A stretch of 64,000 bases of DNA from JAJKIP01 sp037200685 (GTDB lineage: Bacteria; Bacteroidota; Bacteroidia; Chitinophagales; Chitinophagaceae): contig JBBCIG010000002.1 in NCBI GenBank assembly GCA_037200685.1, positions 1-64,000 of the forward strand, given 5' to 3'. The notes beneath the pieces are model-generated. The model worked only from the letters and a program-made list of their open reading frames with translations. It had not been told where the DNA came from and searched no databases. The translations under genes and the position numbers were made by a program. Of the stretch, positions 53,857 to 62,548 are shown in pieces. Numbering within the stretch: position 1 is the stretch's first letter; each line of letters starts with the position of its first letter.

Positions 53857-53962
53857 CAATGGCCAAGTGGGGATGGTGAGTGGCGAGTGTGAACAATAGG
53901 CAATGGGCAATCGGCAAGAGTGCTAAAGAAGATTGTCCGGATTTTTTACAGGGTGCACTACA

Positions 53963-54034
53963 ATGCTCAGTAGCGAACAGGAAGATGAAGAGTGCGACGC
54001 AACAGACGATGATAGTAGTAATGCAGCTGGGCTA
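53963..54034 (+). repeat. dispersed repeat R1, copy 11
   Basis: Close to the consensus: CTCAGTAGCGAACAGGAAGA, TGAAGAGTGCGACGCAAC and GATGATAGTAGTAATGCAG. It lies between the two clpP genes and interrupts what would otherwise be one operon. A GCAAT-family stretch precedes it (53891-53920). Confidence 0.88.
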
Positions 54035-54072
54035 CTAAAAATTAAAATAATTAGAAACGATAAATAATCTTT

Positions 54073-54708
54073 ATGAACAGAAAGAATTTTTTATATAATG
54101 ATTGGCGGTCTGAAGATGAAGAGGAAGAAGAAAAAGAAGAGCAACCGAAATCCGACCTGATGATGTTCAGTAAAAAACTGGAAAAATATTTCTTTGACAG
54201 CCGGAGTATTCATCTCTGGGGCGTGGTGGATGATAAAAGCGCTAAAGATGTGGTGGCAAAACTATTATTGCTTGATAATGATAAGCCCGGTGAAGAAATA
54301 AAATTTTATATCAATAGCCCCGGCGGCGTAGTAACCAGCGGCATGGTGATGTATGATACGATGCAGATGATCAAAAGCCCGGTGAGCACTATTTGTATGG
54401 GCCTGGCCGCTTCTATGGGTAGTATTTTGTTAAGCGGTGGCAAAAAAGGTAAGCGTTTTATTTACCCAAGCGGTGAGGTGATGATACACCAGCCTTCATT
54501 GGGTGGTTTTATTCGCGGAGTGAGTACCGACCTTGAAATACAAGCCCGCCAGACAAAAAGGGTGAAGGATATGGGCGCCAAAATACTGGCCGAGAACTGC
54601 GGTAAAACAATGGAACAGATATTAAAAGACTTTGATCGTGACTACTGGATGGACGCCGAAGAAGCGGTGAAATATGGCATTGTAGACAAAGTAATCACTA
54701 AAATATAA
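54073..54708 (+). CDS. clpP: ATP-dependent Clp protease subunit ClpP (second copy)
   Basis: 211 residues. Acidic N-terminal stretch (DEEEEEKEEQ, residues ~14-24) not found in the first copy. Catalytic Ser in GLAASMGSILL, His in EVMIHQPSLGG, acid in DFDRDYWMDAEEA. Also FYINSPGGVVTSGMVMYDTM. The active site is complete, so both copies should be catalytic. Followed by a terminator and clpX. Confidence 0.94.
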   Translation: MNRKNFLYNDWRSEDEEEEEKEEQPKSDLMMFSKKLEKYFFDSRSIHLWGVVDDKSAKDVVAKLLLLDNDKPGEEIKFYINSPGGVVTSGMVMYDTMQMIKSPVSTICMGLAASMGSILLSGGKKGKRFIYPSGEVMIHQPSLGGFIRGVSTDLEIQARQTKRVKDMGAKILAENCGKTMEQILKDFDRDYWMDAEEAVKYGIVDKVITKI

Positions 54709-54745
54709 GTAGTTGTAATTCAGCCTCTTAAAATTACATTTCTGA

Positions 54746-54776
54746 AAAGCCGTTTTTGTGGAAACGGTTTTTTATT
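54746..54776 (+). terminator. terminator between clpP and clpX
   Basis: Stem AAAGCCGTTT/AAACGGTTTT with loop TTGTGG and T run. The T run overlaps a TATTTTTG -7-like element (54773-54780) that may start the clpX transcript. Confidence 0.7.
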
Positions 54777-54828
54777 TTTGTAGTCATTTCTGATCAGTAA
54801 GCCTTATCCAATTACCTAAAGAAAAAAC

Positions 54829-56079
54829 ATGGCAAAAAACATTCTTCACTGCTCCTTTTGCGGCCGAAGCCGGGACGAAGTCAAGATCCTCATTGCAGGA
54901 CAGGAAGGCCACATTTGTGAAAATTGTGTGGAGCATGCCCGTGAGATCATCGAACAGGAGCTGATGGTCCGTGATGAAAAAACGCCAGCCGCATTCAGAC
55001 TTACTATAAAAAAGCCGGTTGAAATTAAAAAATTCCTCGACGAATATGTGATCGGCCAGGATGAAGCGAAAAAAGTATTGGCCGTCGCCGTTTACAATCA
55101 CTATAAAAGATTACAGCAAAAAGCAAACGATACAGCGACTGTTGCAGGCAATGAAGTTGAGATAGAAAAAAGCAACATCGTGATGGTAGGTGAAACCGGT
55201 ACCGGTAAAACCCTGCTTGCGAAAAGTATTGCACGGATGCTGAATGTTCCTTTTGCAATCGTTGATGCTACTGTATTTACCGAAGCAGGTTATGTAGGTG
55301 AAGATGTAGAAAGTATTTTAACCCGCCTGTTACAAGTTTGTAATTACGATATCAATGCTGCTGAACGTGGCATTGTATACATCGATGAAATAGATAAAAT
55401 CGCAAGAAAGGGAGATAACCCTTCCATTACAAGAGATGTAAGCGGTGAAGGTGTGCAGCAGGGAATGTTGAAACTGCTGGAAGGAACGGATGTATTAGTT
55501 CCACCACAAGGCGGACGTAAACACCCGGAACAAAAACTGATAAAGATCAATACACAGAATATTCTTTTCGTTTGCGGTGGCGCATTTGATGGCATTGATA
55601 AAATCATTGCACGCCGTGTGCAAACCAATACGATCGGCTTTAATGTAGATAAAGACCTGCAGGAAAATATGAAGAAGAACCTGCTGCGTTATGTAAATGC
55701 ACAAGATTTAAAAGCCTTTGGATTGATACCGGAATTATTAGGTCGTTTGCCTGTTGTTACCCATCTCGATCCATTGGATGCTTCTACGCTCAGGGCGATA
55801 CTGACGCAACCGAAGAATGCGCTGATGAAGCAATATAAAAAATTATTCGAACTGGAAGGTATACAGCTTACTGTTGAAGAAGATGTTTATGACTTCATGG
55901 TAGAAAGGGCGATTGAATATAAATTAGGCGCCAGAGGATTGAGAAGCATTTGCGAAGGCATTCTTACGGATGCGATGTTTGAGCTTCCTTCTTCCAAAGA
56001 CACGCATTTTACACTCGATCTCGATTACGCCAAACGTAAGTTTGATAAGAGTAAATTAAGCTTACTGAAAGTGGCTTAA
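54829..56079 (+). CDS. clpX: ATP-dependent Clp protease ATP-binding subunit ClpX
   Basis: 416 residues. AAA+ unfoldase for ClpP. N-terminal zinc domain with four Cys (CSFCGRSRDE, CENCVEHA), Walker A VGETGTGKTLLAKSIA, Walker B IVYIDEIDKIARK, sensor and pore motifs (AGYVGEDVESIL, GGRKHPEQ) and ELLGRLPVVTHL. C-terminal KLGARGLRSICEGILTDAM. Separated from the second clpP by 120 bases with its own terminator. Confidence 0.96.
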   Translation: MAKNILHCSFCGRSRDEVKILIAGQEGHICENCVEHAREIIEQELMVRDEKTPAAFRLTIKKPVEIKKFLDEYVIGQDEAKKVLAVAVYNHYKRLQQKANDTATVAGNEVEIEKSNIVMVGETGTGKTLLAKSIARMLNVPFAIVDATVFTEAGYVGEDVESILTRLLQVCNYDINAAERGIVYIDEIDKIARKGDNPSITRDVSGEGVQQGMLKLLEGTDVLVPPQGGRKHPEQKLIKINTQNILFVCGGAFDGIDKIIARRVQTNTIGFNVDKDLQENMKKNLLRYVNAQDLKAFGLIPELLGRLPVVTHLDPLDASTLRAILTQPKNALMKQYKKLFELEGIQLTVEEDVYDFMVERAIEYKLGARGLRSICEGILTDAMFELPSSKDTHFTLDLDYAKRKFDKSKLSLLKVA

Positions 56080-56100
56080 CTGAATCAATAAATTATTAGG

Positions 56101-56127
56101 AATGCCGGGGTTTCTCCGGCATTTTTA
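56101..56127 (+). terminator. clpX terminator
   Basis: 8-bp stem AATGCCGG/CCGGCATT with loop GGTTTCT and T tail. Confidence 0.8.
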
Positions 56128-56133
56128 TTTGTT

Positions 56134-56224
56134 GCCCGGCTGCATTGCTATGCACAGCATCCCGTGGACTATCAGCTTCGTTGCGACGCTCCTGTTCAAC
56201 TTCCTGTTCGTTATTGAGCATTTG
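56134..56224 (-). repeat. dispersed repeat R1, copy 12
   Basis: On the minus strand: CTCAATAACGAACAGGAAG, then GAGCGTCGCAACGAAGCTGA, CACGGGATGCTGTGCATAGC and AATGCAGCCGGGC. The CACGGGATGCTG part matches copy 7. Confidence 0.86.
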
Positions 56225-56329
56225 AGGAAATTTCCCTGTTTCCTGGTGAACACGGAAGAGAGATAAAATCTTCCCCCTGTATTTCCATGGCTTGCTTTTT
56301 GAAATGTCTTTTATTACTTTACCCCACCC

Positions 56330-57316
56330 ATGAAAACAAAAAAGCTTTCAAAATATCTAACTATTCTCCTAATGCTGGCAGCTATATCTTTTGGCATTCA
56401 CGCCCAGAATAATTATACTGCAAGCCTGGGGCTGATAACGGAAAACGATTCTTACAGATGGAAAGAAAATGACCGCTACTATACGAATGGGATTTTTATT
56501 CAGTTGGATTATATTCCCAGGACGTTTCAACAAAAAACAACCCCAGACTCAAGGTTAAAAAAAGTTACAACATTTTATACGCTGGGGCAAATGATGTTTA
56601 CACCCGGCAGGCGTTCGGCTAAAACTACCTGGCAAATAGACAGGCCTTATGCAGGTTATCTTTTTTTGCAGAAAGGATTTTCCTTTTTCTACAAAAGAAG
56701 TGTTTTGCAAAGTAATTTGAATATTGGCGTGACAGGCCGTGCTTCCCTCGCAAAGCCACTTCAAAACCTGATGCATGATGCATTGAACTATAAGCATTTT
56801 GAAGGCTGGCAATACCAGGTGAAAGATGAGATAGGCCTTAACCTTCAGATAAAATATGATTATACTCTTCTACAGCCAAGCCGGATAATTGATGTTGCGT
56901 TAACTACACAAGTCACAGCGGGTACTATTTTTACAAATACATCCGGTGGCTTTATTGTACGATTGGGGCTGTTTGAACAGGCTTCACAATCTTCTTTTTA
57001 TAATGCCCGTATTGGAAATAACCAATACAAACATAAAGCTGAATGGTATCTTTATTTTCGTCCGCAATTCGTTTATCAATTTTATAATGCAACTGTACAG
57101 GGACGTTTATTAGGAAATAATGATGGTTCAATGCCGGGAGAATTGAATCACGGCATTTATGAACAGCAGCTGGGATTTATGTTTGCCAAAAACCGGTGGG
57201 AAGCGATGATCAACTATACGTTGAAACAAAAAGAGGTAAAAAGTATGAAAAGCAATGAAAGATATGGCGCATTCGGGTTGGCTTATAAATTCGGAAGATT
57301 AAAACAGAAGCCATAA
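56330..57316 (+). CDS. LpxR-like lipid A deacylase family protein
   Basis: 328 residues. Signal peptide KYLTILLMLAAISFGIHA. Beta-barrel protein of the LpxR (DUF2219) family: SLGLITENDSYRWKENDRYYTNGIFIQL carries the Asn-Asp pair and the Thr/Ser of the active site, DRPYAGYLFLQKGF is a family signature, and LMHDALNYKHFEGWQYQVKDEIG the His region. In enterobacteria LpxR removes the 3'-acyloxyacyl chain from lipid A in the outer membrane. I infer the same class of reaction, not the exact substrate. Convergent neighbours are R1 copies. Confidence 0.82.
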   Translation: MKTKKLSKYLTILLMLAAISFGIHAQNNYTASLGLITENDSYRWKENDRYYTNGIFIQLDYIPRTFQQKTTPDSRLKKVTTFYTLGQMMFTPGRRSAKTTWQIDRPYAGYLFLQKGFSFFYKRSVLQSNLNIGVTGRASLAKPLQNLMHDALNYKHFEGWQYQVKDEIGLNLQIKYDYTLLQPSRIIDVALTTQVTAGTIFTNTSGGFIVRLGLFEQASQSSFYNARIGNNQYKHKAEWYLYFRPQFVYQFYNATVQGRLLGNNDGSMPGELNHGIYEQQLGFMFAKNRWEAMINYTLKQKEVKSMKSNERYGAFGLAYKFGRLKQKP

Positions 57317-57345
57317 TTTTAATTATTATCATTTAAAAAAAACTT

Positions 57346-57492
57346 ATGAACGAATTAATTGAAAAATTAAAAACCGAAGCCGGCCTTACAGATGAGCAGG
57401 CAAAGAAAGCTATCAATACAATCAAAAGTTTTGTAATAGAAAAATTCCCAATGCTGGAAGGAGCGGTGAGTAATGTTTTTGGGGGTGATTGA
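57346..57492 (+). CDS. 48-residue helical protein
   Basis: MNELIEKLKTEAGLTDEQAK then a second helix (NTIKSFVIEKFPMLEGAVSN) and a Gly-rich end. Thirty bases after the lpxR-like gene, same strand, with an acceptable A-rich leader. Pattern like the start of DUF2267/DUF937-type helical proteins (LTDEQAKKAI), which suggests a real coding sequence, but it is short. Confidence 0.6.
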   Translation: MNELIEKLKTEAGLTDEQAKKAINTIKSFVIEKFPMLEGAVSNVFGGD

Positions 57493-57543
57493 TTCACTTA
57501 CTACAATTGTTCAACAGCTTACGATAGTATCGGATACTACCCA

Positions 57544-57612
57544 TTGCTGAGCAATGGACAGAAAGATGAACGGAGCGTCGCAACAGATGATCCTAGTAGC
57601 AATTCAGTTGGT
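57544..57612 (+). repeat. dispersed repeat R1, copy 13
   Basis: GCTGAGCAATGGACAGAAAG, GATGAACGGAGCGTCGCAAC, AGATGATCCTAGTAGCAATT and CAG. Sub-type of copies 3 and 7. Between two convergent small genes. Confidence 0.83.
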
Positions 57613-57641
57613 AAAATAATAACAAGGAAAATAGAAATCGA

Positions 57642-57770
57642 TCACCTGATCATCCTGCATTTTTTTCCTCTTGGATTATTGGCTGCTTCGTAAGGAGACA
57701 TTGCCCTGCTGCAAGATTCTAATACAATAACGAATAAAATAAGCCACAGTAAACTTCTTTTTGTTTTCAT
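57642..57770 (-). CDS. very small lipoprotein
   Basis: 42 residues from ATG 57770: MKTKRSLLWLILFVIVLESC is a signal peptide with lipobox LESC, leaving a mature peptide of about 23 residues (SRAMSPYEAANNPRGKKCRM and two more). Tiny Bacteroidota lipoproteins with a basic GKKCR-like end exist, which supports the call. The upstream part of the longer frame (30 codons) is not expected to be translated. Confidence 0.6.
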   Translation of the reverse strand: MKTKRSLLWLILFVIVLESCSRAMSPYEAANNPRGKKCRMIR

Positions 57771-57934
57771 AAGTTGGGGATTAGCATTCAAAAATAACCT
57801 TAGTTTTTTGCAGAATGAACCTTTGCGGTTATATAAACCCTCAACAAAGTGTATTTGCAAAAATGTAATTCGAAGAATTACCTGTTTACACGTAATAATA
57901 GCAGATGAGGAGAAGTGATTGCCGCAGTAATTTT

Positions 57935-58930
57935 TTATTTTTCTAAAATGGATTCAATGGCATTTAGTTCGCTCTTTTCAAACTGAAGGTTTGCTAATGC
58001 ATCTAAGTTATTGTCCAGTTGCGCTGTTGAACTGGCGCCGATTAGTACCGATGTAATTCTTTTATCTTTTAACAGCCACGCCAATGCCATTTGTGCCAAT
58101 GACTGGCCTCTCTTTTTAGCAATGGCATTTAGCTTTTTGATCTTGCTGATCTTCTCCGGGGTCACTTCACTTGTTTGTAAAAAGCCGTGCGGATTCGCCG
58201 CTCTTGACCCTTCGGGAATTCCGTTTAAATATTTGTCGGTTAATAAACCCTGTGCCAACGGAGAAAAAGGAATACAGCCTACGCCGTTTTCTTCAAGTAC
58301 ATCCAGCAAACCTTCTTCCACCCATCTTACAAACATGGAATATTTCGGCTGATGAATAAGACAGGGCGTGCCGAGTTCCTTTAATATCTTAATGGCTTTC
58401 TTCGCTTCTTTCTCCTGGTAATTAGATATGCCAGCATACAATGCTTTGCCTTGCCTGACAACAGTATCCAATGCCATCATTGTTTCTTCTATCGGCGTAT
58501 TCGGGTCCGGGCGGTGAGAATAAAAAATATCCACGTATTCAAGTCCCATTCTTTTCAAACTCTGGTCAAGGCTGGAGATTAAATATTTCTTTGAACCCCA
58601 GTCACCATAAGGACCAGGCCACATTAAGTAACCGGCTTTAGTTGAAATAATGAGTTCGTCTCTTAAGTTCCCGGTAAAATCCTGCTTAAGGATTTTACCA
58701 AAATTTTCTTCCGCTGTGCCCGGCGCAGGACCGTAATTATTGGCAAGATCAAAATGCGTGATGCCCCTGTCGAAAGCACGATGGATTATCTTTCTTCCAT
58801 TTTCAAAATCATCTACCGAACCGAAATTGTGCCATAGCCCGAGGGAAACCGCCGGCAACTGTACACCGCTTTTACCGCAGCGGTTGTATTTCATGTTAGC
58901 ATATCTTGTTGAGAGAGGAGTATAGCTCAT
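57935..58930 (-). CDS. aldo/keto reductase, YghZ type
   Basis: 331 residues. Family of L-glyceraldehyde-3-phosphate reductase/voltage-gated potassium channel beta-like AKRs. Catalytic tetrad visible: Asp in HFDLANNY, Tyr in ANNYGPAPG, Lys in ISTKAGY, His in YSHRPDPN. Further landmarks: LPAVSLGLWHNFG, GISNYQEKEA, PFSPLAQGLLTDKY and LIGASSTAQLDNNL (NADP site). Long N-terminus YTPLSTRYANMKYNRCGKSG matches the full-length start. Reduces small aldehydes with NADPH; physiological substrate uncertain. Monocistronic. Confidence 0.92.
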   Translation of the reverse strand: MSYTPLSTRYANMKYNRCGKSGVQLPAVSLGLWHNFGSVDDFENGRKIIHRAFDRGITHFDLANNYGPAPGTAEENFGKILKQDFTGNLRDELIISTKAGYLMWPGPYGDWGSKKYLISSLDQSLKRMGLEYVDIFYSHRPDPNTPIEETMMALDTVVRQGKALYAGISNYQEKEAKKAIKILKELGTPCLIHQPKYSMFVRWVEEGLLDVLEENGVGCIPFSPLAQGLLTDKYLNGIPEGSRAANPHGFLQTSEVTPEKISKIKKLNAIAKKRGQSLAQMALAWLLKDKRITSVLIGASSTAQLDNNLDALANLQFEKSELNAIESILEK

Positions 58931-59034
58931 AGCAAATAATCTTATTCTATTTTAAATACCTGTAAAGGTCTATTATTTTTTGCTGCAGCATTATCCTTCT
59001 CCAGCGTCTTTTTCAATTTATTTTTTCAATAAAA

Positions 59035-59062
59035 ATCCCGCCTTGTAGAAACAAGACGGGAT
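59035..59062 (-). terminator. terminator of B12-dependent RNR gene
   Basis: 12-bp stem (one mismatch) ATCCCGCCTTGT/ACAAGACGGGAT with loop AGAA and, on the minus strand, a T run. Between nrdJ and the aldo/keto reductase gene. Confidence 0.75.
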
Positions 59063-59119
59063 GAAGTTAAGTACATCAATGTACTCTATGGTTTTTTTCG
59101 TCCAATTCTCTTTACTCTC

Positions 59120-59137
59120 TTCTCCACTTGTGGAGAA
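59120..59137. repeat. palindrome TTCTCCAC-TT-GTGGAGAA
   Basis: Perfect 8-bp arms, followed by GGGCGGGGGATGAGG, just past the nrdJ stop codon. Another short intergenic palindrome. Confidence 0.78.
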
Positions 59138-59152
59138 GGGCGGGGGATGAGG

Positions 59153-62100
59153 TTAACTGCAACCTCCCTGGCTACCACAATTCAAACACTTGTAGCAAGT
59201 ACCGCTACGCATCATGATATGTCCGCAAACATTACAGGCCGGCGCATCGCTCTGCATGGTTTTCGCGGCTGAATTCATCGCCGACATATTGCTATCTGTT
59301 TTCATGGCCTGCGCAATTCTTTTATTTCTTACCATTTGCGGAACGACGCTTCCCGGTGCAGGGGTAATGCGAACGCTTGACAATTGCTGCTTATCTTTCT
59401 CCGCATATTCGAGGTTAGAAGGTATTTCATCCCAATCATCAGCGCCGGTATTCATTACTTCTGGTTTGTCCAGCACATGTACTAAATCCGTACGGCCTAA
59501 ATATTCATAACCCAATACACGGAATATAAAGTCAACAATTGATGTAGTTGATTTAATATTCGGATGTTCTACAAATCCTGATGGGTCGAATTTGGTGAAA
59601 GCGAATTTGTCTACAAATTCTTCCAATGGCACACCGTATTGTAAGCCAATTGAAATCGAAATAGCGAAACAGTTCATCATGCTGCGCATAGTAGCGCCTT
59701 CTTTCGCCATATCAATAAATATCTCACCCAATGTACCATCACCGTATTCACCGGTGCGTACAAAAACAGCCTGGCCATTGATCTTCGCTTTTTGCGTAAA
59801 GCCGCGGCGTTTGGCCGGTAAGGAACGACGCTCAACAATACTCGCTAATTTTCTTTTGAGTTTCGTGTCTGGCGAAGACTGTACTCTTTTCTGTACTTCT
59901 TCCAGTAATTCTTCTACTGTCAGCCTGCTCATGTCAACAATGTTGGATTCAGGCTTCAAACTGTTTGCTGCCGGTTGCTGTTCTTCCTCTGATTTCGCAC
60001 TTCCGGCTTCGGTCTTCTTTTTCTTGTCGCTTTTGTTACTAAGGGGTTGTGAGAGCTTGGAACCGTCGCGGTATAAGGCGCAGGCTTTCAACCCAAGCTC
60101 CCAACTCAGCAGGTAAGCGTCAGCGATCTCATTGACGTTTGCTTCATGCGGCAAGTTGATCGTTTTGGAAATAGCGCCACTGATAAATGGTTGTGTGGCG
60201 CCCATCATGCGGATATGGCCATGTGCATGGATATAGCGTTGGCCTTTCTTTCCGCATTTGTTGGCACAGTCAAAAACGGGCAAATGTTCATCCTCCAAAA
60301 GAGGCGCTCCTTCGAGCATCATAGTACCGCATATATGATCATTGGCGGCTTCTATCTCTTCATCGGAGAATCCAAGTGCTTCCAACAGGCTCCATTCAAA
60401 GTCGTTGTATTGCTCAGGTGTAAATCCGAGCCGTTGTAAGCATTCTTCTCCCAATGAATATTTATTGAAAACAAATCCGATCTCAAAAGCAGTGGTCACT
60501 GCTGCATCCAATCTTTTTAATTCATCCGCGATAAACCCTTTTTCACTTAATGATTGGTGATTGATATGGGGCGCCCCCGCAAAGGAGCCGGACCCTACTG
60601 CATATTTAATAATAGCGTCGGTCTCTTTTTCTGTATAGCCCAGGTTGCGCAGCGCAGCCGGCACAGATTGGTTAATGATCTTGAAATAACCTCCGCCTGA
60701 AAGTTTTTTGAATTTTACTAATGCGAAATCAGGTTCAACGCCGGTAGTATCACAATCCATGATCAACCCGATTGTTCCTGTTGGGGCGATTACTGTTGAC
60801 TGTGCATTACGATAGCCGTATTTTTCTCCCAACTCTACCGCATCATCCCATGCTTTGCATGCCGCTTTCAATAAATAGTCGGGGCAATGCTCGGCTTTGA
60901 TGCCCATTGGTTTCAGGCTCAGGTTCTCATATTCATCAGCATCGTATGCGGCAAGGCGATGATTGCGCATCACCCTCATCATGTGTTCTTTGTTTTCCTG
61001 GTATCTTGGAAATGCGCCAAGCACTTCGGCCATTTCAGCAGAAGTCCTGTAAGAAATTCCCGTCATGATAGCGGTGATAGCACCGGCGATGCCTCTCGCC
61101 TCATCACTATCGTAAGGGATCCCACTCACCATCAGCATCGTACCAAGATTAGCATAACCTAACCCCAACGTTCTGTATTCATAACTTAATTGCGCTACAT
61201 CTTTGGATGGAAACTGCGCCATCAATACAGATATTTCCAACACGACTGTCCAAAGGCGACAGTTATATTCATAACCCTCTACATCAAATATATTTTTATC
61301 CGTATCAAAAAACTTCATCAGGTTGGCAGATGCAAGATTACACGCCGTATTATCGAGGAACATGTATTCACTGCAAGGGTTCGATGCCCTTATTTCACCA
61401 CCTTCAGGGCAGGTATGCCATTCGTTAATAGTAGTATTATATTGAGTACCCGGATCAGCACAGCGCCATGCGGCATACGCTACTTTGTTCCATAATTCCC
61501 TGGAAGGAATTTTTTTCATCACTCTTCCGTCCATACGGCCGGTGAGTTCCCAATCTTCGCCTTTCTTTAATTTATCAAAAAATGAATTGGGGATACGGAT
61601 AGAATTATTAGAATTCTGGCCGCTGACTGTTTTATACGCTTCATCTTCATAACCGGAAGGATAACCGGCTGCGATCAATGCGCCTACTTTCTTTTCTTCT
61701 TCTACTTTCCAATTGATGAACTCTACAATTTCCGGATGATCCAAATCGAGACAAACCATTTTAGCCGCCCTTCTGGTAGTACCACCGCTTTTAATAGCAC
61801 CTGCGGCACGGTCACCGATCTTTAAGAAACTCATCAGGCCGGATGATGTACCACCCCCGCTTAGTTTTTCTCCTTCGCCACGCAGATTGGAAAAATTAGT
61901 ACCAACCCCGGAACCATATTTAAATATCCTTGCCTCACGGACCCAGAGATCCATGATGCCGCCATCATTTACCAAGTCATCGGTAACACTTAATATAAAA
62001 CATGCGTGTGGCTGCGGACGCTCATACGCAGAAGTTGACTTCTTTAATTCGCCATCTGTGGCATCCACATAATAATGTCCTTGTGGTTTTCCTTTGATGC

Positions 62101-62548
62101 CATAACTTTCATACAAACCGGTATTGAACCACTGCGGAGAATTTGGTACGCACATCTGGTTCAATATAGAATACACCAGTTCTTCATAAAATACCTGCGC
62201 ATCTTTTTCAGAAGCGAAATAATTATACTTCTCACCCCATACCTTCCAGCAATTAGCCAAACGATGGGCGACTTGTTTAGCGGAAGTTTCCCTGCCCAAA
62301 CTTCCATCTGGTTGGGGAACACCTGCTTTGCGAAAATATTTTTGCGCTAAAATATCCGTAGCGATCTGGCTCCATTGTTTTGGAACCTCTACATTATTCA
62401 TTTCAAATACCGTCTCACCCGTGGGATTCCTGATCACCGACGTTCGGTAATCATACTCGAACATGTCAAATACATTAACTGTATCATTTGTGAAGCGACG
62501 ACGAAACTGCAGTCCGACCTTAGCGGACACTTTTACTTTACCGGCCAT
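59153..62548 (-). CDS. nrdJ: vitamin B12-dependent ribonucleotide reductase
   Basis: 1131 residues, full length and intact. Class II reductase: makes deoxyribonucleotides with adenosylcobalamin, no oxygen needed. Landmarks: GRETSAKQVAHRLANCWKVWG, PNSPQWFNTGLYESYGIKG, YGSGVGTNFSNLRGEGEKLSG, RAAKMVCLDLDHPEIVEFIN, NPCSEYMFLDNTACNLASAN (active-site Cys region), APTGTIGLIMDCDTTGVEPD, and C-terminal zinc-ribbon-like CNVCGHIM...CYKCLNCGSQ. The charged linker (~830-890) and the repeated C-terminal TSCPD-type region are normal. Depends on the cofactor made by the adenosyltransferase at 28.1 kb. Monocistronic. Confidence 0.96.
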   Translation of the reverse strand: MAGKVKVSAKVGLQFRRRFTNDTVNVFDMFEYDYRTSVIRNPTGETVFEMNNVEVPKQWSQIATDILAQKYFRKAGVPQPDGSLGRETSAKQVAHRLANCWKVWGEKYNYFASEKDAQVFYEELVYSILNQMCVPNSPQWFNTGLYESYGIKGKPQGHYYVDATDGELKKSTSAYERPQPHACFILSVTDDLVNDGGIMDLWVREARIFKYGSGVGTNFSNLRGEGEKLSGGGTSSGLMSFLKIGDRAAGAIKSGGTTRRAAKMVCLDLDHPEIVEFINWKVEEEKKVGALIAAGYPSGYEDEAYKTVSGQNSNNSIRIPNSFFDKLKKGEDWELTGRMDGRVMKKIPSRELWNKVAYAAWRCADPGTQYNTTINEWHTCPEGGEIRASNPCSEYMFLDNTACNLASANLMKFFDTDKNIFDVEGYEYNCRLWTVVLEISVLMAQFPSKDVAQLSYEYRTLGLGYANLGTMLMVSGIPYDSDEARGIAGAITAIMTGISYRTSAEMAEVLGAFPRYQENKEHMMRVMRNHRLAAYDADEYENLSLKPMGIKAEHCPDYLLKAACKAWDDAVELGEKYGYRNAQSTVIAPTGTIGLIMDCDTTGVEPDFALVKFKKLSGGGYFKIINQSVPAALRNLGYTEKETDAIIKYAVGSGSFAGAPHINHQSLSEKGFIADELKRLDAAVTTAFEIGFVFNKYSLGEECLQRLGFTPEQYNDFEWSLLEALGFSDEEIEAANDHICGTMMLEGAPLLEDEHLPVFDCANKCGKKGQRYIHAHGHIRMMGATQPFISGAISKTINLPHEANVNEIADAYLLSWELGLKACALYRDGSKLSQPLSNKSDKKKKTEAGSAKSEEEQQPAANSLKPESNIVDMSRLTVEELLEEVQKRVQSSPDTKLKRKLASIVERRSLPAKRRGFTQKAKINGQAVFVRTGEYGDGTLGEIFIDMAKEGATMRSMMNCFAISISIGLQYGVPLEEFVDKFAFTKFDPSGFVEHPNIKSTTSIVDFIFRVLGYEYLGRTDLVHVLDKPEVMNTGADDWDEIPSNLEYAEKDKQQLSSVRITPAPGSVVPQMVRNKRIAQAMKTDSNMSAMNSAAKTMQSDAPACNVCGHIMMRSGTCYKCLNCGSQGGCS

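Noticed and set aside
1687..57612. CRISPR array from the repeated intergenic elements
   Set aside because: R1 copies are far apart, variable in length and orientation, and not separated by regular spacers. No cas genes are present.
57771..57860. Longer version of the small lipoprotein starting at 57860
   Set aside because: The extra 30 residues would sit in front of a signal peptide and have no recognisable feature; ATG 57770 gives a normal lipoprotein signal.
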